Part shown: positions 17,813-26,454 of the stretch, one piece after another
How the letters are laid out: every line of letters starts with the position of its first letter
Numbering within the stretch: the stretch's first letter is position 1
NCBI GenBank assembly: GCA_002918705.1
Contig: PQKR01000007.1
Coordinates: forward strand, 1 to 64,000
Length of the DNA: 64,000 nt
From: Escherichia sp. ESNIH1
Lineage (GTDB): Bacteria; Pseudomonadota; Gammaproteobacteria; Enterobacterales; Enterobacteriaceae
Reading direction: 5' to 3'
Made by a program: the position numbers and the translations under genes
Notes under the pieces: model-generated
What the model was told of the DNA's origin: nothing
Database searches by the model: none
The model's input: only the letters and a program-made list of their open reading frames with translations

Positions 17813-19225
17813 TTACAGTACATGCACGGAAGCAGTATTAGTTGTGCCGCTCGGAACCAGCGCACCGGAAACCATTACGACCACGTCGCCTTTCTGTGCC
17901 AGCCCGCTCTCCAGGGCGATCTCTTTACCCTGCAGGTAGAAATCATCAGTGGAGGCAATTTCCTTCACCAGCTGCGCGACAACGCCTTTGCTCAGCACCA
18001 GCTGACGAGCGGTCAGTTCATTGGTAGTCAGCGCCAGAATGGTGGCGTCCGGGAAGTATTTACGTACCGCGCGAGCAGATTTACCGCCCTGAGTCGCGAC
18101 AACGATCAGCGGCGCTTCCAGTTTTTCAGCAGTCTCTACCGCACCACGGCAAACGGCTTCGGTGATGCGCAGCTTACGGCTGTCGTTGTTGAAGTCCAGA
18201 CGGCTGGTCATCACGCGGTCGGTACGCTCGCAGATGGTTGCCATGATGGTCACCGCTTCCAGCGGGTATTTACCCTTAGCAGATTCACCGGAGAGCATGA
18301 CGGCATCGGTGCCATCAAGAATGGCGTTGGCCACGTCGCCGGCTTCTGCGCGAGTCGGACGCGGGTTCTTGATCATGGAGTCCAGCATCTGGGTAGCGGT
18401 GATGACCACTTTGCGCGCGCGGATACATTTTTCGATCATCATCTTCTGGGCGAAGATAACTTCTTCTACCGGGATCTCAACGCCCAGGTCGCCACGGGCA
18501 ACCATGATGCCGTCAGAGGCTTCGAGGATTTCGTCGAAGTTGTTCAGACCTTCCTGGTTTTCGATCTTGGAGATGATCTGAATGTTCTCCCCACCGTGCG
18601 CCTTCAGGTGCTCACGAATTTCAACTACGTCAGAGCGCTTACGAATAAAGGAGGCCGCAACGAAGTCCACGCCTTGCTCACAGCCGAAGATCAGATCCTG
18701 CTTGTCTTTCTCGGCAAGGGCAGGCAGGGCGATAGAGACGCCCGGCAGGTTAACGCCTTTATTTTCGCCGAGGTCGCCGTTGTTCAGCACTTTACAAACA
18801 ACCTTGTTACCTTCGATAGCGGTCACTTCCATACCGATCAGGCCATCGTCGACCAGCACGGTATTACCGACGGAGAGGTCGGTGGTGAAGCCTTCATAGG
18901 TCACCGCAACGATGTCGTTGTTACCGACTACGGATTTATCGGTGGTGAAGGTAAAGGTCTGGCCTGCTTTCAGGGAGACGTCGTTGCCGCCTTCCAGCTT
19001 GATGGTGCGAATTTCCGGCCCTTTGGTATCCAGCAAAATCGCGGCTTTTTTGCCGGTTTTGCTCATCACGTTGCGCAGATTCTGGATGCGCTGACCGTGT
19101 TCTGCATAGTCACCGTGAGAGAAGTTGAGACGCATAACGTTCATACCGGCGTCCAGCATCTTGGTTAACATCTCTTCGGATTCGGTTTTCGGGCCGATGG
19201 TGCAAACAATTTTGGTCTTTTTCAT
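17813..19225 (-). CDS. pykF: Pyruvate kinase I
   Basis: 470 residues, as in E. coli. Converts phosphoenolpyruvate and ADP to pyruvate and ATP; the type I enzyme is activated by fructose 1,6-bisphosphate. Signature [14 protein letters not shown] at the N-terminus, DTKGPEIRT, and the active-site block [15 protein letters not shown] with [13 protein letters not shown] Cra-type operator upstream agrees with known control. A 448-residue ORF on the opposite strand is an antisense shadow. Confidence 0.98.
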   Translation of the reverse strand: MKKTKIVCTIGPKTESEEMLTKMLDAGMNVMRLNFSHGDYAEHGQRIQNLRNVMSKTGKKAAILLDTKGPEIRTIKLEGGNDVSLKAGQTFTFTTDKSVVGNNDIVAVTYEGFTTDLSVGNTVLVDDGLIGMEVTAIEGNKVVCKVLNNGDLGENKGVNLPGVSIALPALAEKDKQDLIFGCEQGVDFVAASFIRKRSDVVEIREHLKAHGGENIQIISKIENQEGLNNFDEILEASDGIMVARGDLGVEIPVEEVIFAQKMMIEKCIRARKVVITATQMLDSMIKNPRPTRAEAGDVANAILDGTDAVMLSGESAKGKYPLEAVTIMATICERTDRVMTSRLDFNNDSRKLRITEAVCRGAVETAEKLEAPLIVVATQGGKSARAVRKYFPDATILALTTNELTARQLVLSKGVVAQLVKEIASTDDFYLQGKEIALESGLAQKGDVVVMVSGALVPSGTTNTASVHVL

Positions 19226-19740
19226 GACAGTCTTAGTCTTTAAGTTGTGAAGGATAGGAGAATAGTGCTCCGGGGGCGCACCGCCGCGGAGTCAAACCTG
19301 TGTTGCGAAAGTTGTGATGCCACAGCCTAAGGATAGGTGACATCAAAAGAGCGTGCAGAGTAATGTGTGCTTGAGTTTCAGCCCAAAACGGGAGTATGCG
19401 ATGTGATAGTTGAATTTTACAGTTCAATGAGCTGAAACCATTCAATAGCGACCAGGCAACTATTATACGCTGAAAAAAGAGCAAAAGGAAAATGAAAACA
19501 GCGTTTCAAAAAGGTTCTGTGCAGTTTCACAACGAAGTGTGATCAAGGTGTTAAGTCTTCACATACTGATAAAATTTCTCATTAGCAGCGAGTCCAGGCG
19601 CTGACGGAGGATTGGTCGCTTTTTGCGCCGTTGCTTTCCAATAAACCGTTTTTCATAACGTTTTTATCATTATCATTTCTCTGTTATTAAGCGCATTTTC
19701 ATCTTTGTTGAGGAAACATTTTTTTATCAGGAGAAGATAA
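19226..19740. other. pykF promoter region and gene-free spacer
   Basis: The left half is pykF upstream DNA with a Cra-like operator. From about 19,480 to 19,740 no gene is seen. That part is AT-rich and leads into the M15 peptidase gene, with AGGAG at 19731. It probably marks the border of the accessory cassette. Confidence 0.5.
19431..19446 (-). promoter_or_regulatory. Cra (FruR) operator-like site of pykF
   Basis: On the minus strand the sequence is ATTGAATGGTTTCAGC, which fits the Cra consensus TGAANC/GNTTCA and the site known before E. coli pykF. Cra represses pykF when fructose phosphates are low. Confidence 0.75.
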
Positions 19741-20103
19741 ATGGGAAATATATCTGCGCACTTTAATCGTAAGGAGTTTGCATGCCACTGCGGCTGTGGG
19801 TTTGCAGCCGTGGATAAAAAGCTTAACGAAATTTTGGAGGATGTCCGTGGTTATTTTAATGTGCCGGTGATGATAAATTCAGCGTGCCGCTGTGCGGCTT
19901 ATAATCAAAAAGTGGGCGGTGCGCAGAAAAGTCAGCACGTCCACGGTCTGGCCGCTGATATTGCGGTGGTAAATATTCCACCGGACACCGTGGCAGACTA
20001 TCTGGAGCGAATGCACAGCGCTTGCTCGATTGGGCGTTACGACACCTTCACACATATCGATGTGCGTGATACCCCAGCGCGCTGGGATCGGCGCAGCAGA
20101 TGA
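19741..20103 (+). CDS. M15-family peptidoglycan peptidase (endolysin-like)
   Basis: 120 residues, no signal peptide, the size of phage endolysin-type D-Ala-D-Ala or L-Ala-D-Glu peptidases. The M15 motif SxHxxGxAxD is present as SQHVHGLAAD, giving zinc ligands His66 and Asp73, with the third His105 in THIDVR. The N-terminal CHCGCGF and SACRCAAYN are typical of the group. AGGAGAAGATAA precedes the start. With no export signal it would need a holin, and two holin-like genes lie 1.2 kb away beyond a LysR gene. This resembles ChiX of the Serratia ChiWXYZ chitinase secretion module. It could also be a stray phage lysis gene. Confidence 0.85.
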   Translation: MGNISAHFNRKEFACHCGCGFAAVDKKLNEILEDVRGYFNVPVMINSACRCAAYNQKVGGAQKSQHVHGLAADIAVVNIPPDTVADYLERMHSACSIGRYDTFTHIDVRDTPARWDRRSR

Positions 20104-20138
20104 TGCATAGCAACAGGCGTGGCGTGATCAAGTTTACC

Positions 20139-20161
20139 GAAGCGAGTGATATACTCGCTTC
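20139..20161. terminator. Convergent hairpin between the peptidase and LysR genes
   Basis: GAAGCGAGT-GATAT-ACTCGCTTC, a perfect 9-bp stem between two convergent genes. There is no T-run on either side. Confidence 0.5.
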
Positions 20162-20185
20162 ATGGTCGTCTTAATAGAGAAGGCC

Positions 20186-21037
20186 TTAGATAAAAATATT
20201 TATAATATTCTTGAGTTGCAGCACCAGCTTACTCGCACTCTTTTGCTTACCATGATAGAGATGAATAGTTGGATGGCGGTCTTTGATAGGTAAGTAGACA
20301 ACGCCATCAACTTTAAACATAGTGGCTATTTTTCTGGTAAGAAATGAACAACCTTTTCCGGAACGAACGTTATAGAGTAGACCTGTCAGGTTAAGATTAT
20401 GCTCAATGAAGGTGATTTCAGCGAGGTGCTCTTTAGCCATTTGATAAAAACTTCTCTGGAGATAATCAGTTGAGAGATCTTTCCAGATAAATATATTAGT
20501 TTTGTTATTCCTGGGATGATAGTCATCAGGCATACAGAGCACTATCTCATCACCCTTCCATTTATCAACATCGCAATCCGCATTAGGTGAGATTTCACGT
20601 AATGATATAACAATGGTGTTTTTACTCTGTATTTCATCAATATCAGTCAATTTAACAACATAACGTTCACAATTGAATAAAATATTTTCACTTTTCATTG
20701 CCATTACGATCTGTTGATAAAGAAGTTCAGGGACGCTGATATCAAAAAGAATCGTAAACGGACTTTCAGCATGACCAGAACGACACTCGTTCTCGAGAGC
20801 CAATATCATTTCGTAGATAGGTTTGCATTTTTGATAATATTCAACTGCTAATTCTGTCGGCTCCAGACTGTTGTAGGTGCGATTAAACAATTTTCCCCCG
20901 AGGTAATCTTCAAGTTCAAAAATGGCTTTGCTCAAGGGGGAACGGGTGATACAGAGGGCCTCGGCTGCTTTAGCAAAATTGCGTACCTCCATAGTAACCA
21001 TAAAGTATTTCATCTTTTTAGCAAGTAATACGCCCAT
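20186..21037 (-). CDS. LysR-family transcriptional regulator
   Basis: 283 residues. Winged helix-turn-helix at about residues 8-65: YFMVTMEVRNFAKAAEALCITRSPLSKAIFELE is the LysR signature. The effector domain (about 95-283) is divergent and rich in Ile, Asn and Lys; the gene is clearly AT-rich relative to the core genes around it. It is divergent from the holin pair (245-base shared upstream region) and convergent with the M15 gene, so it is the likely regulator of this cassette. ChiR, the LysR-type activator of chitinase secretion genes in Serratia, is a functional parallel. I cannot tell the effector. Confidence 0.85.
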   Translation of the reverse strand: MGVLLAKKMKYFMVTMEVRNFAKAAEALCITRSPLSKAIFELEDYLGGKLFNRTYNSLEPTELAVEYYQKCKPIYEMILALENECRSGHAESPFTILFDISVPELLYQQIVMAMKSENILFNCERYVVKLTDIDEIQSKNTIVISLREISPNADCDVDKWKGDEIVLCMPDDYHPRNNKTNIFIWKDLSTDYLQRSFYQMAKEHLAEITFIEHNLNLTGLLYNVRSGKGCSFLTRKIATMFKVDGVVYLPIKDRHPTIHLYHGKQKSASKLVLQLKNIINIFI

Positions 21038-21282
21038 TCGGCTATCTCCAATGATGCTATAAGAGTAGTGTCAAAACGTCGTTCGTACGTCTAAAACTAT
21101 ATTGATTTATGATTGTTATGTCATTGACCTGTCCATTGCTATCGCACAATAAACGTTAAATGGATCAGGATGAGGATTATTTTTGGAATGACTCTACTCA
21201 TTTTATGAACACTATTACATCGCAATAGCAATATCATCAACTTTGACAGCCTGAGAAAAGGCAGGATTAAGGAGGCGCTGTA
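21038..21282. promoter_or_regulatory. Divergent control region between LysR and holin genes
   Basis: 245 bases, AT-rich, no ORF. A LysR-type regulator normally binds T-N11-A motifs in such a region. Several candidates are present but none is clearly better. AAGGAGGCG directly precedes the holin start. Confidence 0.45.
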
Positions 21283-21675
21283 ATGACTCCCTTAAACATT
21301 ATCAATGGCCCAAAGCCATCACAGGTCGCAATGATTATGGCTCTTTCAACTATTATTGGCCATGACCCAGATACCTTTATCGCCGCTTTTGCTGGCAGTA
21401 TCATATTTGTGGTTTCTGCCATCGATTTTGCTATCTGGGCTCGCATTTTACTGTTCGGCGCCTCGATGATTGTCGGTTTAACCTGTTCAGATTTTTGTGC
21501 CCAAGTGTTATCACTGCTGAGCGGTAAACTATTTGGTTTAACACTTGATGTCCCTCCTGGGGTTGGTGCTGTGATAGGGGCGGCGGCGGCAGTGCGATTG
21601 CTTATGTACTTAAGCACCCGGCCTAAAAAAGTCGGCTCGATTTTTGATCGCAATTTCAGGAAAGATGAGAAATGA
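21283..21675 (+). CDS. Putative holin
   Basis: 130 residues with about four hydrophobic segments (around 13-30, 34-62, 62-82 and 92-110) and a basic C-terminal tail (TRPKKVGS, RNFRKDEK), the layout of phage holins that open the inner membrane to lytic enzymes. Strong AAGGAGGCG ribosome site. The next gene overlaps by 4 bases (ATGA at 21672), so the two are coupled. In the Serratia chitinase module the matching protein is ChiW. No other phage structural genes are nearby, so a secretion role is more likely than phage lysis. Confidence 0.7.
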   Translation: MTPLNIINGPKPSQVAMIMALSTIIGHDPDTFIAAFAGSIIFVVSAIDFAIWARILLFGASMIVGLTCSDFCAQVLSLLSGKLFGLTLDVPPGVGAVIGAAAAVRLLMYLSTRPKKVGSIFDRNFRKDEK

Positions 21676-21959
21676 TTTTATTTTATTATAGCTATATGAT
21701 TAATATTCTTGTTGCAGGTATGATTATCTCAAAGATCGTTTTCACCTGCGTGGTGCCTGCCTCGCATCACCCCGCCTACTCATGGGTGACATGGGCTTTA
21801 GCTGTGGCTTGCAGTGCGCTCATCGTCTGGATTCTTCAAGGTCATCTCAGGCTAGCCGAGCTGGCGCAAACGGTTATCAACGTTCTATTTTGCATGGCTC
21901 TCTTCTCTGCCGATGGCGATGTTGCCTTTTTGATTAAAGGGAAGGATATACATCCGTAA
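21672..21959 (+). CDS. Second holin-like small membrane protein
   Basis: 95 residues with three hydrophobic segments (about 5-27, 38-56 and 64-82), similar in layout to three-TM putative phage holins. Translationally coupled to the previous gene (ATGA). It ends DGDVAFLIKGKDIHP. It may be a partner or antiholin for the first protein. I see no spanin-type coiled coil or lipobox, so a ChiY/ChiZ equivalent is not evident. Confidence 0.68.
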   Translation: MILFYYSYMINILVAGMIISKIVFTCVVPASHHPAYSWVTWALAVACSALIVWILQGHLRLAELAQTVINVLFCMALFSADGDVAFLIKGKDIHP

Positions 21960-22147
21960 TCTGAGTCGTCGGGTTTCTGTTAATAACATTAATAGTAGAT
22001 CGTGCTGGGGACGTGCTACTTACAGGCGGTTGTTAAAGCAGCGGGAAGGTGCGCTTAATTGATAAATATCACAATGATAATGTGAATTTAAAAGATTAGT
22101 GATTTTAAAATATTTACCATTGTTAACAGATAGTGATAGAGGGGAAA

Positions 22148-22774
22148 ATGAATATCAGTCACGATTTGTTTTATCGCAGCGGTCGGGTTCTTAGCTTACA
22201 TTATGAGGTTTTCAAGGGTGACGATCGCGCGTTGATTAGTATAGTTGAAGATGGGGAGCGGTATGATCTCTATTATTGTGACTATCCCATTCAGGATGTA
22301 CGGTTCGTACAGAATCAGAGTGCGGATGAGATAATGATCTCCTGGCTTGCATGGGTAGACGGCCAGCGCATGCACTCCAGAACCTATTTTCTCAGTTTTG
22401 ACGATGCGTTTATTGTTCAACGCGTCGATCTGCTTAAAACAACCTATATCGGCAGAGAGAAAAACATCCTGCCAAGGACGCTGCAATTTGAAAATTATTT
22501 GCTGTTAGGGCAGGTTAATCTGGTAGAAGGAAGAGTCAGCGTAAGCGTGTATGATATCGATACACTCAGTGAAGTTCTGCCAGTAACCTTAATAGAGGAG
22601 TGCATAAGCTATGATTTTTATCATGTACCTGAACGCTGTACAGAAAAATTTTATGTGACGAAAGTTGATCCGCACGAAGCTGCCATTATGTTCTATGATG
22701 AATTCGACGAGCGGTGTGTCTATACCTGTCGAATTGATAGCACAACGCGTATCGGCAGTGGTTGTGAACAATGA
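22148..22774 (+). CDS. Unknown soluble protein linked to the holin cassette
   Basis: 208 residues from ATG 22148 (GAGGGG just upstream); a GTG at 22133 is an alternative start. No signal peptide, no membrane segment, no motif I recognise. It is beta-rich and unusually rich in Tyr, Asp and aromatic residues (YDLYYCDYP, VYTCRIDS), perhaps a beta-propeller-like or immunity-like fold. It follows the holin pair by about 190 bases in the same direction and shares its AT-rich character. It could be the substrate of a holin-based export route, or simply another insert. Confidence 0.6.
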   Translation: MNISHDLFYRSGRVLSLHYEVFKGDDRALISIVEDGERYDLYYCDYPIQDVRFVQNQSADEIMISWLAWVDGQRMHSRTYFLSFDDAFIVQRVDLLKTTYIGREKNILPRTLQFENYLLLGQVNLVEGRVSVSVYDIDTLSEVLPVTLIEECISYDFYHVPERCTEKFYVTKVDPHEAAIMFYDEFDERCVYTCRIDSTTRIGSGCEQ

Positions 22775-22910
22775 TGTTCTTTTCCAGTTTAAAGCCATAA
22801 ATGTTGATATTGAGGCAATAAATTACGTTGTTTTCCCCTGGTTCGTGAATGTCTGACGTTAGCTGATCTTATATAAATGCAGGCCCGCCGCGACGAGCCT
22901 GATAATAACC

Positions 22911-23390
22911 TCAGGCCTCAGCGAAGTTCAATAGTGCATCACCATCGAGGCGGTAACGTACCCACTCGCTTTGAGGCAGTGCGCCGATGCTGAGATAAAA
23001 ATCGATAGAGGGCTGGTTCCAGTCAAGAACGCTCCACTCCAGGCGGCCGCACTGACGTGTGACTGCGCACTGAGCGATATATTTCAGCAGCGCCTTGCCC
23101 GCGCCCTTGCCGCGATATTCTGGTGAGACGTACAGGTCTTCCATATAAATACCGTTACGTCCGAGCCAGGTTGAGTAGCTGGTGAAAAAGACGGCGTAGC
23201 CTACCGTTTTCCCATCGATTTCGCAGATCAGTGCTTCGGTTTTACTTTCAGCGCCAAACAGCGTTTTACCAATATCTTCCGGCGTGGTTACCACCTCTTC
23301 CGGCGCTTTTTCATACACCGCCAGCTCATAAATCATATCGTAAATCGCGTTCACGTCTGTCGGGCGGGCCTGGCGAATCGTGATACTCAT
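22911..23390 (-). CDS. GNAT N-acetyltransferase (SSAT/diamine acetyltransferase-like)
   Basis: 159 residues from ATG 23390 (MSITIRQARPTDVNAIY). The frame is open to 23450, but AGGAAAAACA before 23390 and the family's N-terminus favour the shorter start. Acetyl-CoA-dependent GNAT fold with the P-loop motif PEYRGKGAGKALL and the spermidine/diamine acetyltransferase signature MEDLYVSPEYRGKG followed by WSVLDWNQPSIDFY. The substrate is probably an amine or amino acid; the sequence alone does not settle it. Confidence 0.85.
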   Translation of the reverse strand: MSITIRQARPTDVNAIYDMIYELAVYEKAPEEVVTTPEDIGKTLFGAESKTEALICEIDGKTVGYAVFFTSYSTWLGRNGIYMEDLYVSPEYRGKGAGKALLKYIAQCAVTRQCGRLEWSVLDWNQPSIDFYLSIGALPQSEWVRYRLDGDALLNFAEA

Positions 23391-23608
23391 TGTTTTTCCT
23401 GTCATATCTGTAAAAGGCAAATGCAGGTGCATAGCATAAACGTTATTCAAAGAATAATTAAGTGCAATGACTCCCCTGGCTGAGAGGACCCTAACGACGC
23501 GGATTAGATGGAGTAGCGATAACCGGCAGTGGGTAGTATTGAGGGGGCGAGCGTCAGGTAAGGCGGTGATAATGCGGTTCTGAACGCTGACTCACCGCAC
23601 AAAGCAAA

Positions 23609-23629
23609 AAGCCCGCTAAAAGCGGGCTT
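23609..23629 (-). terminator. Terminator of the left tRNA-Asn gene
   Basis: AAGCCCGCT-TTT-AGCGGGCTT read on the minus strand, followed by TTTTTGC. Part of the long inverted repeat shared with the right tRNA-Asn. Confidence 0.88.
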
Positions 23630-23726
23630 CTTTAAATTTGGCTCCTCTGACTGGACTCGAACCAGTGACATACGGATTAACAGTCCGCCGTTCTACCGAC
23701 TGAACTACAGAGGAATCGTGTGAACG
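23611..23726. repeat. Left arm of a ~116-bp inverted repeat (tRNA-Asn plus flanks)
   Basis: Reverse complement of 25465-25581, the same apart from a one-base length difference in the terminator loop. Covers 12 bases upstream of the tRNA, the full tRNA and its terminator. The intervening 1.74 kb carries yeeO. Confidence 0.9.
23639..23714 (-). tRNA. tRNA-Asn (GTT)
   Basis: 76 bases on the minus strand, beginning TCCTCTGTAGTTCAGTCGG and ending in an encoded CCA. Anticodon GTT is in CTGTTAATC. Acceptor stem TCCTCTG/CAGAGGA pairs perfectly. The sequence matches enterobacterial asnT/U/V/W. Confidence 0.98.
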
Positions 23727-23920
23727 CAGCGAATATTAGCGGCTTAAAATTTTTTGTCAAACTTCATTTGAATCAATGTCGTTCGTCTGCTGCTTCTCTC
23801 ACCACTCTGTTGTTTTTCGCAACAAAATAGCCGCAAAATACTTTGCAGGATCGGCATTTCTCCCTCATCATTTGAAATGAGGTTTCAACTTTCTCTCTCG
23901 CACTCTCGCTAAGGTCCATT

Positions 23921-25354
23921 TTGAACGTCACTGCCGCTCTACGACAGGCCGTCGTGCGCACGTCCTGGTATAAAAAACGTAATAGTTACCGAGTCCTTTT
24001 CTGGCGTGAGATCACTCCGCTGGCGGTACCTATCTTTCTGGAGAATACCTGCGTACTGCTGATGGGGGTGCTGAGCACCTTTCTGGTCAGCTGGTTAGGT
24101 AAGGAGGCGATGGCGGGCGTCGGTCTTGCCGATAGCTTTAACATGGTTGTGATGGCCTTCTTCGCCGCTATCGACCTGGGGACCACCGTGGTTGTGGCCT
24201 TTAGCCTGGGCAAGCGCGACCGACGGCGTGCGCGTGCGGCGGCGCGGCAGTCGCTGGTGATTATGACCCTCTTTGCCGCCGTGCTGGCGGCGGTGATCCA
24301 CTATTTTGGCGCACAAATTATTGACGTTGTTGCAGGAGAGGCGACGCCAGAGGTGAAAGCGCTGGCGCTGACCTATCTGGAGCTGACGGTGCTTAGCTAT
24401 CCGGCGGCCGCAATTGCGCTTATCGGTAGCGGGGCGTTGCGTGGGGCAGGGAACACCAAAATCCCGTTAATGATTAACGGTGGGATGAACATCCTCAATA
24501 TCATTATCAGCAGCGCGCTGATCTACGGCGTCTTCTCCTGGCCGGGGATAGGCTTTGCCGGTGCCGGGCTGGGCCTGACCATCTCCCGCTATATTGGCGC
24601 GGTGGCCATTATCTGGGTGCTGATGATTGGCTTCAACCCGGCGCTGCGTATTACTCTTAAGAGCTACTTTAAGCCGCTAAACTTTGCCATTGTTTGGGAA
24701 GTCATGGGTATCGGTATCCCGGCCAGTATTGAGTCAGTGCTTTTCAACAGCGGCAAGCTGCTGACGCAGATCTTCGTCGCCGGAATGGGAACCAACGTCA
24801 TCGCCGGTAACTTTATTGCCTTTTCCGTGGCGGCGTTAATCAACCTGCCGGGAAACGCCCTTGGCTCTGCCTCAACGATCATTACCGGTAGACGGCTGGG
24901 TAAGGGGCAGATTGGCCAGGCCGAGCGCCAGCTGCGCCATGTTTTTTGGCTATCGACTATTGGCCTGACCGCCATTGCGTGGTTCAGCGCACCGTTTGCA
25001 GGCCTGCTGGCCTCGTTCTATACCCCTGAACAGGATGTTCAGGAGGTGGTAAAAGTGCTGCTCTGGCTTAACGCCGCCTTTATGCCTATTTGGGCCGCCT
25101 CGTGGGTGTTGCCAGCGGGGCAGAAGGGGGCACGTGACGCGCGTTTTGCGATGTGGGTCTCGATGCTTGGCATGTGGGGCTGCCGCGTGGTGGCAGGTTA
25201 TACACTTGGCGTAGTATTGGGCATGGGTGTGGTAGGCGTCTGGCTGGGGATGTTCCTCGACTGGGCGGTGCGCGGCGTACTTTTTTACTGGCGTATGGCC
25301 AGCGGTCGCTGGCTATGGAAATATCCACGCGTTAAACGGCAGGATGTACAGTAA
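23921..25354 (+). CDS. yeeO: MATE-family efflux protein YeeO
   Basis: 477 residues from a TTG at 23921; E. coli YeeO has a longer annotated N-terminus, but the conserved block begins around residue 17 (YKKRNSYRVLFWREITPLAVPIF). Twelve predicted transmembrane helices in two MatE domains (about 30-190 and 255-420). E. coli YeeO exports flavins (FMN/FAD) and dipeptides. Flanked by two opposite tRNA-Asn genes, as in E. coli (asnW and asnU). No ATG occurs before the first helix, so the TTG start is likely though its ribosome site (AAGG) is modest. Confidence 0.92.
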   Translation: MNVTAALRQAVVRTSWYKKRNSYRVLFWREITPLAVPIFLENTCVLLMGVLSTFLVSWLGKEAMAGVGLADSFNMVVMAFFAAIDLGTTVVVAFSLGKRDRRRARAAARQSLVIMTLFAAVLAAVIHYFGAQIIDVVAGEATPEVKALALTYLELTVLSYPAAAIALIGSGALRGAGNTKIPLMINGGMNILNIIISSALIYGVFSWPGIGFAGAGLGLTISRYIGAVAIIWVLMIGFNPALRITLKSYFKPLNFAIVWEVMGIGIPASIESVLFNSGKLLTQIFVAGMGTNVIAGNFIAFSVAALINLPGNALGSASTIITGRRLGKGQIGQAERQLRHVFWLSTIGLTAIAWFSAPFAGLLASFYTPEQDVQEVVKVLLWLNAAFMPIWAASWVLPAGQKGARDARFAMWVSMLGMWGCRVVAGYTLGVVLGMGVVGVWLGMFLDWAVRGVLFYWRMASGRWLWKYPRVKRQDVQ

Positions 25355-25464
25355 ACACGCGGGAGAGCGCTGATTTTTGAGCGGCCTGGGGAATAATTGG
25401 GCAATCGGTCGATTTTTTTAAATCACCCTTTGACAAGGCCATCCCTCGTCGTTAATATTCGCCC

Positions 25465-25581
25465 CGTTCACACGATTCCTCTGTAGTTCAGTCGGTAGAA
25501 CGGCGGACTGTTAATCCGTATGTCACTGGTTCGAGTCCAGTCAGAGGAGCCAAATTTAAAGAAGCCCGCTTTTTAGCGGGC
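25465..25581. repeat. Right arm of the ~116-bp inverted repeat
   Basis: Partner of 23611-23726. The matching includes the promoter-proximal CGTTCACACGAT, the tRNA and its terminator. Homologous recombination between the arms would invert yeeO. Confidence 0.9.
25477..25552 (+). tRNA. tRNA-Asn (GTT)
   Basis: 76 bases including CCA, identical to the minus-strand tRNA-Asn at 23639-23714. Anticodon GTT. Confidence 0.98.
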
Positions 25582-25583
25582 TT
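25562..25583 (+). terminator. Terminator of the right tRNA-Asn gene
   Basis: AAGCCCGCT-TTTT-AGCGGGCTT hairpin. The left copy has a three-base loop, this one four. Confidence 0.85.
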
Positions 25584-25605
25584 CTTGCTTTTCAGTGCTG
25601 GCGGA

Positions 25606-25908
25606 TTACAGGGCAAATCCATAGTGCGAACCGTCGGGTAACTCAATATCGAGACGAAGCTTTCCGCCCGTTGCTTCAACATAGCGTTTAAGCGTCGATA
25701 GCTTCAGGTCACGCCCCTGTTTCTCCATTCCTGCTACCGTGGGTTGACTGATGCCCAACGCCTGCGCCATTTCTACCTGCGTTTTTTGTACTTTTTCACG
25801 CAGCTCAGCAAGATGAATGTTAATCAGGATCTCTGTGGCCTGAGCCTGAGCGGCCGCCACGACATCCGGCTTTTCATCCGCAAGGAGTTTCTCCAGCGTT
25901 CTACCCAT
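25606..25908 (-). CDS. HigA-like XRE antitoxin
   Basis: 100 residues. Helix-turn-helix at about residues 37-75: REKVQKTQVEMAQALGISQPTVAGMEKQGRD, then LSTLKRYVEATGGKLRLDIELPDG, the typical end of HigA/RelB-like XRE antitoxins. Encoded directly after the toxin gene (4 bases apart) in one transcript, toxin first, as in higBA systems. It should neutralise the toxin and repress the operon. Sits just beyond the tRNA-Asn, a common place for acquired DNA. Confidence 0.88.
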   Translation of the reverse strand: MGRTLEKLLADEKPDVVAAAQAQATEILINIHLAELREKVQKTQVEMAQALGISQPTVAGMEKQGRDLKLSTLKRYVEATGGKLRLDIELPDGSHYGFAL

Positions 25909-25912
25909 CTTG

Positions 25913-26266
25913 TTACTCCTTCTTTTTTAATTCGTTTAGCCAGTTAGCATATTCCCGTTCAGCCAGCGGGATCATCTCTGCATAAAAACGTTTTTCATTA
26001 CCGACCTTACTTCCTGCGCAAAGCATAATGCCGGTGCGGTATGGGTCGAAGGCGAAAAAAACGCGTAGCGGATCGCCCCGATTTTGTACCCGTGACTCCT
26101 TCATGTTGTAGTAACAAGAACCTTTAAGCGTATCGGCATACGGCCTCGACAGCGTAGGTCCTTTATCTCGCAGAACAAGCAGAGCAGCTAACACCCGTGC
26201 TCGATTACAGTCATTAAGCGAAGTAAACCAGGCATCGAACATGTCTGTGGTTTTAATTTCCCACAT
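25913..26266 (-). CDS. HigB-like toxin (RelE/ParE superfamily)
   Basis: 117 residues. Opens MWEIKTTDMFDAWFTSL and contains LSRPYADTLKGS, NMKESRVQNRGDPLRVFFAF and LCAGSKVGNEKRFYAEMIPLAEREY, the pattern of the phage-derived Gp49-like/HigB group of ribosome-dependent mRNA interferases. AAGGAGATC ribosome site upstream. No truncation seen, so the module looks intact. Promoter presumably within 26267-26454, which holds no gene. Confidence 0.88.
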   Translation of the reverse strand: MWEIKTTDMFDAWFTSLNDCNRARVLAALLVLRDKGPTLSRPYADTLKGSCYYNMKESRVQNRGDPLRVFFAFDPYRTGIMLCAGSKVGNEKRFYAEMIPLAEREYANWLNELKKKE

Positions 26267-26454
26267 GGGATCTCCTTATCACTATAGGTTAAATGCTATA
26301 TAGGTGTAAAGCGATAAACAGGAGTGTCATGTCATTCAGCAGGAAATGCACCTAGTACAGAGTGAAAGCTGGAGATGCATTCCAATGATGAAACGGAAAG
26401 TGTTGGCAGGAGTAAATAAAACGGCTCCCGGTACGGAAGCCGTGATCGGAGTGC

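Noticed and set aside
17822..19168. 448-codon ORF antisense to pykF
   Set aside because: Lies wholly opposite the conserved pyruvate kinase gene, has His/Asp/Gln-rich composition typical of reverse-frame translation of GC-rich coding DNA, and no ribosome site.
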